NCBI GenBank assembly: GCA_964370755.1
Contig: CAYJKL010000017.1
Location: 1 to 25,504, forward strand
Reading direction: 5' to 3'
Length of the DNA: 25,504 nt
Origin: CAKOSP01 sp964370755
GTDB taxonomy: Bacteria; Bacillota_I; Bacilli_A; RF39; UBA660
This document shows, piece by piece, positions 7,385 through 13,932 of the stretch. Every line of letters begins with the position of its first letter. Positions within the stretch are counted from its first letter, which is position 1. A model generated the notes under the pieces. That model made no database searches. It was not told the origin of the DNA and saw only the letters and a program-made list of their open reading frames with translations. A program made the translations under genes and the position numbers.

Positions 7385-7939
7385 ATGAAAAAAAGAATAA
7401 TGCTTGATATGGATGATTGTTTTACGGATACAATTATTATGGATTTAATAAGTGAGTTTTTAGGAAGAGATGTTAGTAGTAGTGAGTCAGAAGGTTATTT
7501 CCTTCAAGACTTGCTTGGTGATAAGAAAGATGAGTTTTTTAGTAAATATAAAGAATATAATTTTTATGATGGAAGTGTTTTATATAAAGATGCTAAGAGA
7601 GTAATTGAAAAGTTAAATGAAAAATATGAACTTTACATTTGTACTGCGTATATTTGGAAAGAAATACCTGAGTGTGGTGGTTTTAATCTTAAAAATAAGT
7701 ATGAATGGCTTTTAAAAGAATTGCCGTTTGTTAAACCTGAGCAGTATATTTTTACAAATAATAAAGTTATTATAAATACTGATATTAGAATTGATGATAA
7801 ACCTAGTAATCTTGATAATGCTGCTACTAAAATTTTATTTACAGCATATCATAATAAAGATTTAACTAATGATTATTTAAAGAATAATAACATTAAAAGA
7901 GCTGATAGCTGGAAAGATATTGAAGATATTTTATTATAA
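7385..7939 (+). CDS. HAD-family 5'(3')-deoxyribonucleotidase-like protein
   Basis: Predicted cytosolic HAD phosphatase of the 5'-nucleotidase type C family (NT5C-like), which dephosphorylates deoxyribonucleoside monophosphates. Motif I is LDMDDCFTD, with D8 as likely nucleophile and D10 as acid/base. LYICTAYIW (about 80-88) is motif II with its Thr. INTDIRIDDKPSNLD (about 135-149) contains the acidic motif IV. Length (184 aa) is normal for the family. AGGAGGTG precedes the ATG by 5 nt. Its stop codon abuts that of the convergent uvsE gene, and no terminator lies between them. The family is secure; the exact substrate is inferred. Confidence 0.82.
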   Translation: MKKRIMLDMDDCFTDTIIMDLISEFLGRDVSSSESEGYFLQDLLGDKKDEFFSKYKEYNFYDGSVLYKDAKRVIEKLNEKYELYICTAYIWKEIPECGGFNLKNKYEWLLKELPFVKPEQYIFTNNKVIINTDIRIDDKPSNLDNAATKILFTAYHNKDLTNDYLKNNNIKRADSWKDIEDILL

Positions 7940-8863
7940 GTATATAGTTGTGTCTTTTATTTTTAAGTCAGTATAATATTTTAGCTGCCTTATTAGTTTA
8001 TAAAGGGCTTCGTCTTTTGCTTTAGCTTCAAGCATAACATCTACATCTGTTTGTAGGTGTTTTATTATGTTTAGAAATTCGATGAATTTTAGTGGGTCTA
8101 TAAAGTCATGATGTGATCTAAATTCTTTTTTTAATTTTGATTTTGGAGATGAGAAGTGCATTTTTGGCTTGTTGTTTTTCCAAGTTGAAATTATTTCTGG
8201 TAATATTTTTTCGATAGATTCATTTTCGTTATTACAAATGTAGTGGTGGTAGTCTAGTACAAAAGGAATGTTTAGTTTTTTTGAAATATAAAGACAGTCT
8301 TTTACTGTGAATATTTTATCATCATTTTCAATAGCGATTGATTCTTGTAAGTGAATTGGTAGTTTTCTATAATTATTTATGAATCTTGCGATGCTTTGTT
8401 TTTTTCCAAATACGTTACTTCCTATATGTATTATCATTATTTTATTTTTAATACCTAGAGCATCTAGCACTTTATAATGATATTCTAAGTTATCTATACT
8501 TCTTTTTATTACGTCTTCTTTAACACTGTTTATTACTGTAAACTGATCGGGATGGACATCTAATCTTATATTTTTTAGAAGTGGTTTTAGTTCGTTAAAT
8601 TCTTTTTCGTATTTTTTTATGTATTCAAATTCTACATCTTCTTTTGTTGCTAGGGGAATTAGCTTAGAAGTTAGCCTGAAGAAGTGTATGTTATTTTTAT
8701 TATTATATATAAGTATTTCTTTTAGAGCTCCTAGGTTAGAAATTATTGTTTCATCTATTTTGTTTAAGTTTTTTGTCTTTAAATAATTTGTGTATGTTAC
8801 TGTACTTGATGATGTTATATCAAGTGTGTTAGTACTGCATGCGTACCCTAAATTTATTTTCAT
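7934..8863 (-). CDS. uvsE: UV damage endonuclease UvsE/UvdE
   Basis: TIM-barrel endonuclease that nicks DNA 5' of UV photoproducts, an alternative to nucleotide excision repair. The N-terminus MKINLGYACST is the family signature (LGYA). Further motifs are IHFFRLTSKLIPLAT, RLDVHPDQFTVINS (metal-binding His and Asp), IIHIGSNVFGKK, IAIENDD, VLDYHHYIC and DVMLEAKAKDEAL, matching the barrel strands. I chose the ATG at 8863 (309 aa), which gives this canonical start; an AGGT lies 7 nt upstream. An in-frame ATG at 8959 would add 32 residues that do not look like the family. Its stop region overlaps the convergent deoxynucleotidase gene by 6 bp. Confidence 0.93.
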   Translation of the reverse strand: MKINLGYACSTNTLDITSSSTVTYTNYLKTKNLNKIDETIISNLGALKEILIYNNKNNIHFFRLTSKLIPLATKEDVEFEYIKKYEKEFNELKPLLKNIRLDVHPDQFTVINSVKEDVIKRSIDNLEYHYKVLDALGIKNKIMIIHIGSNVFGKKQSIARFINNYRKLPIHLQESIAIENDDKIFTVKDCLYISKKLNIPFVLDYHHYICNNENESIEKILPEIISTWKNNKPKMHFSSPKSKLKKEFRSHHDFIDPLKFIEFLNIIKHLQTDVDVMLEAKAKDEALYKLIRQLKYYTDLKIKDTTIYL

Positions 8864-8911
8864 ATTTTTACCTGTTTGTAGTATGCTCTTAAAATTATTT
8901 TTAATTAGTGG

Positions 8912-8940
8912 TTGACAAACATTTAGTATAGGTATATAAT
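8912..8940 (+). promoter_or_regulatory. Consensus sigma-A promoter of the HD-CYTH gene
   Basis: A perfect TTGACA (8912-8917) and a perfect TATAAT (8935-8940) are separated by 17 bp. Transcription should start near 8947, about 30 nt before the ATG at 8979, with AGAAAGG as ribosome binding site. This suggests strong constitutive expression. Confidence 0.85.
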
Positions 8941-8978
8941 TAAAGTGTAAAAAATACACAAATAGAAAGGGTGATAAA

Positions 8979-10823
8979 ATGTTTGTAAAGGATATATGGG
9001 GAGATGTAAGGTTTAATAAAAAATTTATTGCTATTTTAGAGTCTAAAGAGTTTAAAAGTTTAAAGGATAGAAACCAACTTGGATTTAATATAAAAGCAAG
9101 TCATAAAAGATATGATCATAGTATTGGAACTTTTTTTGTGGCCTCAAGGTTAGTTGAAATATGTGAAGAGAAGTTTGGTGATATTTTAACTATTACAGAA
9201 GAGGATAAAAATGCTGTACTTATTATGGCGCTTATTCATGATATTGGTCATTCTTGTTATTCACATGGTGCTGAGGAAGTATTTAGTATATCTCATGAAG
9301 AAAGAGCTATTGAAATATTGTTATCTAATTATTCCGAAGTCAATAAGGCTATTGTAAATAATTTTTCTAAAGAAGTTTTAGATAAAGTTATAAACCTTAT
9401 TAGAAATCAAAAAGATATTAAGAAGAATAAAGGAGAGTTAAAATCATATGATCTTTCGTATGTTGTAGGTAAACTTTTATCAGGTGGTATAGATGTTGAT
9501 AGAATAGATTATATTTATAGAGATTCTTTTAATATTAATAGAGAAGAAAATAATTTTATTTCTATGCTTGATGCTATTGATTTAGAATTTATTGATGGGT
9601 CACTTGAAATAGTATTTGATGATAGCGCTGAGTATACTATTGCTAATTTTTTAAATAAGAGATTTGAAATGTATGATGAGCATTATTTTGGTGCAGAAGT
9701 CGCAGTTATTGAAGAAGCATTTAAGAAATTTTTGAAGTTTACTAATAAGAAGATATCGTATGATACAACTCAAATTGAAATGGAAAATTATTTTAGAGAA
9801 ATGATGAATTGTGATAATGAAACCATTTCTAATTATGCAGAGATATTAAGTAGTAAAGAACTATGTGATGATTACATAATTAAAGAATTTTCTAAAAAAT
9901 CTGATTTTGATAATTTTAAAGAAAAAATATATGGTTTGATTCCTGAACTTTATGATGTAGAAGATGCTATTGTCGAAGTTAGAAAAAATATTAATATTTA
10001 TTCTGCAAAAAACAAAATATATTTAAGAAAAAACGGATTAATAGAAGATTTATCTAAATGTTCACAAATTTTAAATTCAGACTTAGTTAAAGAAAAATGT
10101 GTTTTTTGTATTAATATAGAGCTTGCATTTAAATTACTTGAAGAAAAAGGGTACCCATTTCTTGAAATTATGAGAATTATGAAAAGAATTAATAAATATA
10201 CTTCTCCTGAAATAGAGCAAGAGATTAAATATGAGTTTGATACTAGTTTATGTGAACATGATATCTTGCAAGTTTTTAATGAAATAAAAAGTATTTTTAA
10301 TTTAAATGATGGAGGAGATACTATTAATGTTGATCAATATTTTGATGATGCTAGTATGTCGCTTCATAACATTGGTGTTAATCTTAGAAAAAGAGAATCT
10401 GATGAAGAGCGAGAATTTACTTTAAAAAGTCCACTTGAAGATTCCACTTCTTATGAGAAAAGAAATGAAGTTCCTTTTCATGATATAGAACTTGCTAAAA
10501 AATATATAAGTGAAAAGTGGGATATTCAATCTGATGATTTGAATTTGATTTTAACACTTGTTACTGAGAGAAATAAATTTCAGTTAGAAGTTTATGGAGG
10601 TGTTTTTGAATTAGTGTTTGATAAGAGTTATTCTGTTGATAAAAATAATGTTGATAAACCTTTTTATACTATTGAATGTGAATATAAAAGTGGTAAAACA
10701 ATTGGTCTTCATTTTATAAATGAGGTGCTTAAAAAGAATGATATGATATATGTAAGTAAATTATCTAAAAAAGAAATTGCTCTTAATAACCTTAATAAGT
10801 GTAGTGTTAGAAAGCTTGTGTAA
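8979..10823 (+). CDS. HD-domain dNTPase-like hydrolase fused to a CYTH domain
   Basis: A 614-aa protein with two catalytic-type domains. Residues 1 to about 250 resemble the COG1078/YwfO-SAMHD1 class of HD phosphohydrolases: RYDHSIG (H47), LIHDIGHSCYSH (H87, D88, H96) and SGGIDVDRIDYIYRDS (D174) supply the H-HD-D metal site. Known members hydrolyse dNTPs to deoxynucleoside plus tripolyphosphate. A helical middle (about 250-405) follows. Residues about 407-614 match the CYTH/triphosphate tunnel fold: ExExK as EQEIK (413-417), QYFDD (453-457), LRKR (469-472), TLK (481-483), R495, an acidic strand near 537-548, and ECEYKSG (566-572). CYTH enzymes hydrolyse inorganic or organic triphosphates. Both sets of catalytic residues look intact. 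It has a consensus promoter of its own and lies upstream of gmk with no terminator between. The joint function is inferred. Confidence 0.88.
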   Translation: MFVKDIWGDVRFNKKFIAILESKEFKSLKDRNQLGFNIKASHKRYDHSIGTFFVASRLVEICEEKFGDILTITEEDKNAVLIMALIHDIGHSCYSHGAEEVFSISHEERAIEILLSNYSEVNKAIVNNFSKEVLDKVINLIRNQKDIKKNKGELKSYDLSYVVGKLLSGGIDVDRIDYIYRDSFNINREENNFISMLDAIDLEFIDGSLEIVFDDSAEYTIANFLNKRFEMYDEHYFGAEVAVIEEAFKKFLKFTNKKISYDTTQIEMENYFREMMNCDNETISNYAEILSSKELCDDYIIKEFSKKSDFDNFKEKIYGLIPELYDVEDAIVEVRKNINIYSAKNKIYLRKNGLIEDLSKCSQILNSDLVKEKCVFCINIELAFKLLEEKGYPFLEIMRIMKRINKYTSPEIEQEIKYEFDTSLCEHDILQVFNEIKSIFNLNDGGDTINVDQYFDDASMSLHNIGVNLRKRESDEEREFTLKSPLEDSTSYEKRNEVPFHDIELAKKYISEKWDIQSDDLNLILTLVTERNKFQLEVYGGVFELVFDKSYSVDKNNVDKPFYTIECEYKSGKTIGLHFINEVLKKNDMIYVSKLSKKEIALNNLNKCSVRKLV

Positions 10824-10850
10824 ATTTTATTTAAAAAATCCTGTAAGTTA

Positions 10851-10859
10851 TGTTATAAT
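10851..10859 (+). promoter_or_regulatory. Extended -10 promoter of gmk
   Basis: TGTTATAAT is an extended -10 with a perfect hexamer; a weak TTTAAA lies about 18 bp upstream. Since no terminator separates gmk from the HD-CYTH gene, read-through is also possible. Confidence 0.55.
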
Positions 10860-10891
10860 GTTAATAATTTAATTTGTGAGGAGAATTTATT

Positions 10892-11560
10892 ATGATTAAG
10901 ACTAAAGTTAAAGGGTCTCTTGTTGTTATATCAGGGCCTTCTGGTACTGGAAAAGGTACTATAATTAATGAACTTAGAAAAGAAGATAATATTTGGGTAT
11001 CTATATCTGCTACATCTAGACTTCCTAGAGAAGGTGATATTGATGGGGAAACTTATTTTTTTATTACTAAAGATGAGTTTGAAGAAAAAATTAAAGATGG
11101 TGGTTTTTTAGAATATAACTATTATAATAATAATTATTATGGAACGCCTATTGAAAAAATTGATATCATGAGAGATATGGGTAAAGATGTTATACTGGAA
11201 ATAGATATTAATGGTGCGCTTGCAGTTAATAATTTGTTTGATGATGCTTTATTTATATTTATTATGCCACCTTCAATGGATGAACTTAAAAGAAGACTTT
11301 ATAATAGAAATACTGAAAATAAAGAAAAAATTCTTGAGAGATTTAAAACAGCGTATAAAGAGATAAATGAAATTAATAAATATAATTATGTTGTTGTTAA
11401 TGATGATTTAGAACTTGCTACTTCTAAAGTAAAAGCTATTTTGTTATCTGAAAAATGTAGAGCAGATAGAATAGAAGATATTGATATTAATAATAAAGAA
11501 GAACTTTTACATGAAATTCTTGTTGATATGAGAAAAGAAAATGGAGAAGAAATAAAATAA
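10892..11560 (+). CDS. gmk: Guanylate kinase
   Basis: Cytosolic kinase converting GMP or dGMP to the diphosphate with ATP, an essential step of GTP and dGTP synthesis. The P-loop GPSGTGKG is at 15-22. The GMP-binding region contains SISATSRLPREGDIDGETYFF, GGFLEYNYYNNNYYGTP and the EIDINGA strand. The lid region RLYNRNTENKEKILERF follows, and the C-terminal segment YNYVVVNDDLE is typical. At 222 aa it is slightly longer than the roughly 205-aa norm, mainly at the C-terminus. AGGAG lies about 8 nt before the ATG. The nearby HD enzyme may consume dNTPs, but a functional link is only positional. Confidence 0.96.
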   Translation: MIKTKVKGSLVVISGPSGTGKGTIINELRKEDNIWVSISATSRLPREGDIDGETYFFITKDEFEEKIKDGGFLEYNYYNNNYYGTPIEKIDIMRDMGKDVILEIDINGALAVNNLFDDALFIFIMPPSMDELKRRLYNRNTENKEKILERFKTAYKEINEINKYNYVVVNDDLELATSKVKAILLSEKCRADRIEDIDINNKEELLHEILVDMRKENGEEIK

Positions 11561-11586
11561 GAATGCTTGAGGCATTCTTATTTTTT
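11554..11586. terminator. Bidirectional terminator between gmk and the SUFU gene
   Basis: A perfect 13-bp stem (11554-11566 with 11572-11584) closes a 5-nt loop, flanked by A and T runs. The gmk stop (11558-11560) lies in the left arm and the stop of the minus-strand gene (11578-11580) in the right arm. Confidence 0.88.
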
Positions 11587-12258
11587 GCAGAAATTTTTTC
11601 TTTTTAGGTTTAGTACTGGTGGATAATTTAAATTATTTTTTTCAAATAATTTAAGTAAGCGTTCAGCTCCTTTTTTAAGTTTTAAGTTGCATTCTTCTTC
11701 ATAAAGTGGAATTACCGTATAAAAGTTAATTGTTTTTCCAGAAGGAAGTTTCGTAATTAATTTATTATTTTCTTTAGAAAGTGTATTAAGTAGTAGAACT
11801 GAGTTTTGCTCTGTATTTTCAGTAAAAGGGTATATTAAGTTAATTGTGTGTCCTGGACCAATCCATGTAAAATTATCTATTGGTATTTTAGCTACATTTT
11901 TTAGTAAGTTTAGTGCCCAGTATCCTTCTCCTGTTTTATCATTTAGTTTCCATGATTTTGGTAAATACAGCACAAGTTCTGCATTACTAATTTCCTTTTG
12001 ATCTTCGAATTCGTTTGCATCTACTTGCATTGTATAAGCCCCAAGTCCACACGTTATAAGGGTGTAATAATTTCTATCTTTATTTGGATTTATTATATAT
12101 ATGTCTATTTGTATATTTTCTGGATAATTATCATGATACACTTTTTTGTATTTTCCGAAATTTTTGATTATAACGTCTTCCATTTCAATATAATCTTCGT
12201 CATTATATATTTTAAGTGTACGCTCAATTTTATTTTTAAATCTATCTATAAAATTCAT
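11578..12258 (-). CDS. Suppressor-of-fused (SUFU) domain protein
   Basis: A 226-aa soluble protein covering one SUFU domain (PF05076-like). The matching stretches are IQIDIYIINPNKDRNYYTLITCG, the AELVLYLPKSW strand, WALNLLKNVAKIPIDNFTWIGPGHTI, and IPLYEEECNLKLKKGAERLL. In animals SUFU regulates Gli proteins. In bacteria the fold is found widely, and some members have been proposed as immunity proteins to polymorphic toxins. No toxin gene lies next to this one, so a stand-alone role is equally possible. AAAGGAG lies 5 nt before the ATG. A TATAAT (minus strand, 12286-12291) with a weak TTTATT at 17 bp is its probable promoter. Confidence 0.85.
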   Translation of the reverse strand: MNFIDRFKNKIERTLKIYNDEDYIEMEDVIIKNFGKYKKVYHDNYPENIQIDIYIINPNKDRNYYTLITCGLGAYTMQVDANEFEDQKEISNAELVLYLPKSWKLNDKTGEGYWALNLLKNVAKIPIDNFTWIGPGHTINLIYPFTENTEQNSVLLLNTLSKENNKLITKLPSGKTINFYTVIPLYEEECNLKLKKGAERLLKLFEKNNLNYPPVLNLKRKNFCKK

Positions 12259-12301
12259 GTTCGCTCCTTTTTAAATGTAATCAATATTATACAATATATT
12301 T

Positions 12302-12331
12302 TTGTAAAAATAAATGATTTTATGTTATACT
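12302..12331 (+). promoter_or_regulatory. Promoter of tag
   Basis: TTGTAA (12302-12307) and TATACT (12326-12331) are 18 bp apart, with an extended -10 TG. It lies just beyond the divergent SUFU-gene promoter and leaves a leader of about 15 nt. Confidence 0.6.
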
Positions 12332-12352
12332 TGTGAGTAGTAGGTGGTAATA

Positions 12353-12898
12353 ATGAGTAAAAAAAGATGTAGTTGGTGTAGTGATACTAATGATTTAATG
12401 ATAGAGTATCATGATAATGAGTGGGGAGTACTTAGAACTGATGATAATTATTTGTTTGAAATGTTGGTTTTAGAATCTTTTCAAGCTGGTTTATCTTGGG
12501 ATGGAATACTTAAAAAAAGAGAAAATTTTAGAGAAGCATTTGATAATTTTGATAGATTTTTAATAATGAAGTATGATGAATCTAAATTAGAGGAACTACG
12601 AAATAATGAAGGTATTATTAGAAATAGATTAAAAATAAAGGCAACTGTTAATAATGCTGTTGCATTTGATGAAATCGTAAATGAGTTTGGTTGTTTTTAT
12701 AACTATTTGAAAAATTTTACTAACGGAAAAATAATATATGAATGTGGAGAAGTTTCATCAAATTTATCTGATAAGATTTCTTTAAATTTAAAAAAACGAG
12801 GAATGAAGTTTGTAGGGACTGTTATTATATATTCTTATTTACAGGCTATAGGAATTATTAATTCTCATGATGAAGATTGTTTCAAATTTAATTTATAA
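12353..12898 (+). CDS. tag: DNA-3-methyladenine glycosylase I
   Basis: Base-excision repair enzyme that removes 3-methyladenine from alkylated DNA. Helix-hairpin-helix superfamily, 181 aa, the usual length. The zinc site of Tag is complete: C6 and H20 at the N-terminus, H172 and C176 at the C-terminus. CSWCSDTNDLMIEYHDNEWG and LVLESFQAGLSWDGILKKRENF are strongly conserved family segments and hold the lesion-recognition residues. MKFVGTVIIYSYLQAIGIINSH is also typical. I chose the ATG at 12353 with AGGTGG 5 nt upstream; the GTG at 12344 lies within that site. It forms a separate unit ending in a hairpin. Confidence 0.95.
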   Translation: MSKKRCSWCSDTNDLMIEYHDNEWGVLRTDDNYLFEMLVLESFQAGLSWDGILKKRENFREAFDNFDRFLIMKYDESKLEELRNNEGIIRNRLKIKATVNNAVAFDEIVNEFGCFYNYLKNFTNGKIIYECGEVSSNLSDKISLNLKKRGMKFVGTVIIYSYLQAIGIINSHDEDCFKFNL

Positions 12899-12920
12899 TG
12901 CACTTTAAGTGTATTTTTTT
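12899..12920 (+). terminator. Probable terminator of tag
   Basis: A short stem-loop (12899-12913, six pairs including a G-T, 3-nt loop) is followed by seven T. It is weak but sits directly after the stop codon. Confidence 0.5.
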
Positions 12921-12988
12921 GTGAAAATCTGTATCTTTTAAAGGAAATACGAAAGTTTTTGGTATATATATAAGTAGGAGGTGCTTTT

Positions 12989-13683
12989 ATGGCAAAAATT
13001 AGTGGTGGTTATGCAAATGAGTTAAAAATTATGATTTATTTACATAATAAAAAGGTTAGTGAGCTAACCTCAGTTTATAAAGATATGATTGAAAAATTAT
13101 ATGGTGAAGTGAAGGATGATGATATTGTTTATTGTAATGTTGATTTTGAACAGCATAAGAATGATATTATAATTACAATTAATAACATTAATAAATATGT
13201 TAGTATTAAGATGGGACGTAAGAATAGTTTTCATTCTGAACCTTTGGATAATTTTTTAGAATTTATGAGAACCTGTGGTATTCCTGAAAAGTATGTTACT
13301 ATATATCGTGATTTTCATATAGGTTATGTTGTAGATGAAAAGGGACTTAGTAAGTTTGTTAGTACCGAGGAATATAAAAAATATCACCAAAGTGATATTG
13401 ATGGATTAAATGAAATTTTGAAGCAAGATTATTTTTATTATCCATTTATAAATAGATGTATAATTCAGGGGACTAAAAATCATTATTATGAAATTGATGG
13501 TGTTTTACATGGTAATGNNNNNNNNNNNNNNNNNNNNNNNNNNNNNNNNNNNNNNNNNNNNNNNNNNNNNNNNNNNNNNNNNNNNNNNNNNNNNNNNNNN
13601 NNNNNNNNNNNNNNNNNTGGTATAACATCTTTGATGATGCTAGACATATTGAAATCGATAATACTTTGAATAAATTAGTTTAA
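12989..13683 (+). CDS. Unknown protein, interrupted by an assembly gap
   Basis: The first 176 residues (MAKISGGYANELKIMIY onward) are clearly coding, with AGGAGG 8 nt before the ATG, but I recognise no family. Visible traits are an N-terminal helix, alternating strands, a KNDIIITINN...KYVSIKMGRKNSFH segment (about 57-82), and no membrane helix. D59 followed by the strand VSIK (K74) vaguely recalls a PD-(D/E)xK nuclease core, but the pattern is incomplete. One hundred N follow from 13518. After the gap the convincing frame is the one beginning TGG at 13618 (WYNIFDDARHIEIDNTLNKL and one further residue), ending with TAA at 13681-13683. That frame is not continuous with the first part if the gap is taken as 100 bases, so the gap length is nominal and the end tentative. 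Confidence 0.6.
13518..13617. other. Assembly gap, 100 N
   Basis: Exactly 100 N, the customary placeholder for a scaffold gap of unknown length. If the surrounding gene is intact, the true length should leave remainder 2 when divided by 3; 100 leaves remainder 1. Confidence 0.97.
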
Positions 13684-13698
13684 AATATTTACTTAGTA

Positions 13699-13721
13699 CA
13701 GATTGCGGGGGTTCGATTCCC
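13699..13721 (+). repeat. tRNA-Gly 3'-side fragment (T-arm region)
   Basis: This 23-nt stretch matches the minus-strand tRNA-Gly from the 3' side of its anticodon stem through its T-loop at 22 of 23 positions, in inverted orientation (one G/A change). The similarity stops after CCC, so the T stem cannot close fully and no acceptor stem follows. It is not a functional tRNA. It reads directly onward from the fragment at 13884-13894. Confidence 0.8.
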
Positions 13722-13723
13722 AT

Positions 13724-13752
13724 AAAAAAACTAAGTATCATATGACACTTAG
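13724..13752 (-). terminator. Terminator of tRNA-Gly
   Basis: A 22-bp nearly perfect palindrome (13731-13752, one G-T pair on the minus strand) is followed on the minus strand by seven T (13730-13724). It lies 12 nt beyond the tRNA 3' end. Its outer CTAAGT arm can also pair with ACTTAG at 13691-13696, a competing hairpin around the tRNA fragment. Confidence 0.8.
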
Positions 13753-13764
13753 CGACATTTTTAA

Positions 13765-13838
13765 TGGAGCGGGTAGGGGGAATCGAACCCCCGTAATCTG
13801 CTTGGAAGGCAGGAATTCTACCATTAAACTACACCCGC
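13765..13838 (-). tRNA. tRNA-Gly (anticodon UCC)
   Basis: The minus strand reads as a complete cloverleaf of 74 nt including an encoded CCA (13767-13765). Acceptor stem GCGGGTG pairs with TACCCGC. The D-loop has AATGGTA. The anticodon stem CTGC/GCAG closes loop CTTCCAA, with anticodon TCC. The T-arm is GGGGG-TTCGATT-CCCCC, and the discriminator is U73. It decodes GGA and, by wobble, other glycine codons. It has its own promoter and terminator. Confidence 0.97.
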
Positions 13839-13846
13839 ATGAACTA

Positions 13847-13875
13847 ATTATATCAAAAAAAAAATGAGATTTCAA
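13847..13875 (-). promoter_or_regulatory. Promoter of tRNA-Gly
   Basis: On the minus strand TTGAAA (13870-13875) and TATAAT (13847-13852) are 17 bp apart, placing the start only a few bases before the mature tRNA 5' end at 13838. The spacer contains a run of ten T. Confidence 0.8.
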
Positions 13876-13883
13876 GTGTTTTT

Positions 13884-13894
13884 TGCCTTCCAAG
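13884..13894 (+). repeat. tRNA-Gly anticodon-arm fragment
   Basis: TGCCTTCCAAG is identical to 11 nt of the tRNA-Gly anticodon arm, in inverted orientation to the gene. Its last base is exactly the one before the first base of the fragment at 13699-13721 in the intact tRNA. The match is short but GC-rich for this genome. Confidence 0.6.
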
Positions 13895-13906
13895 TATAAA
13901 AAGTGA

Positions 13907-13932
13907 GAAAAAAAATGCATTTTCATGCATTT
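13907..13932 (-). terminator. Terminator of murE
   Basis: Stem AAATGCAT/ATGCATTT with a GAAA loop on the minus strand, followed by a T-run. The murE stop codon touches its first arm. Confidence 0.75.

Noticed and set aside
8864..8959. N-terminal extension of UvsE from an upstream ATG
   Set aside because: The added 32 residues do not fit the family, and the segment contains the divergent consensus promoter of the HD-CYTH gene; MKINLGYA is the typical start.
11998..12336. Plus-strand 112-codon frame opposite the SUFU gene
   Set aside because: Ile/Phe/Tyr-rich antisense translation that overlaps the divergent promoters and the SUFU start.
12989..13517. PD-(D/E)xK nuclease assignment for the gapped gene
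   Set aside because: Only a loose D...SIK pattern is present, without the second acidic residue of the motif, so no function is claimed.
13691..13736. A second complete tRNA or tmRNA-like gene on the plus strand
   Set aside because: Only T-arm sequence is present; no acceptor stem or D-arm precedes it, and the T stem cannot fully pair.
13738..13926. Minus-strand open frame over the tRNA-Gly
   Set aside because: It runs through the tRNA gene, its promoter and its terminator; the RNA explains the sequence.
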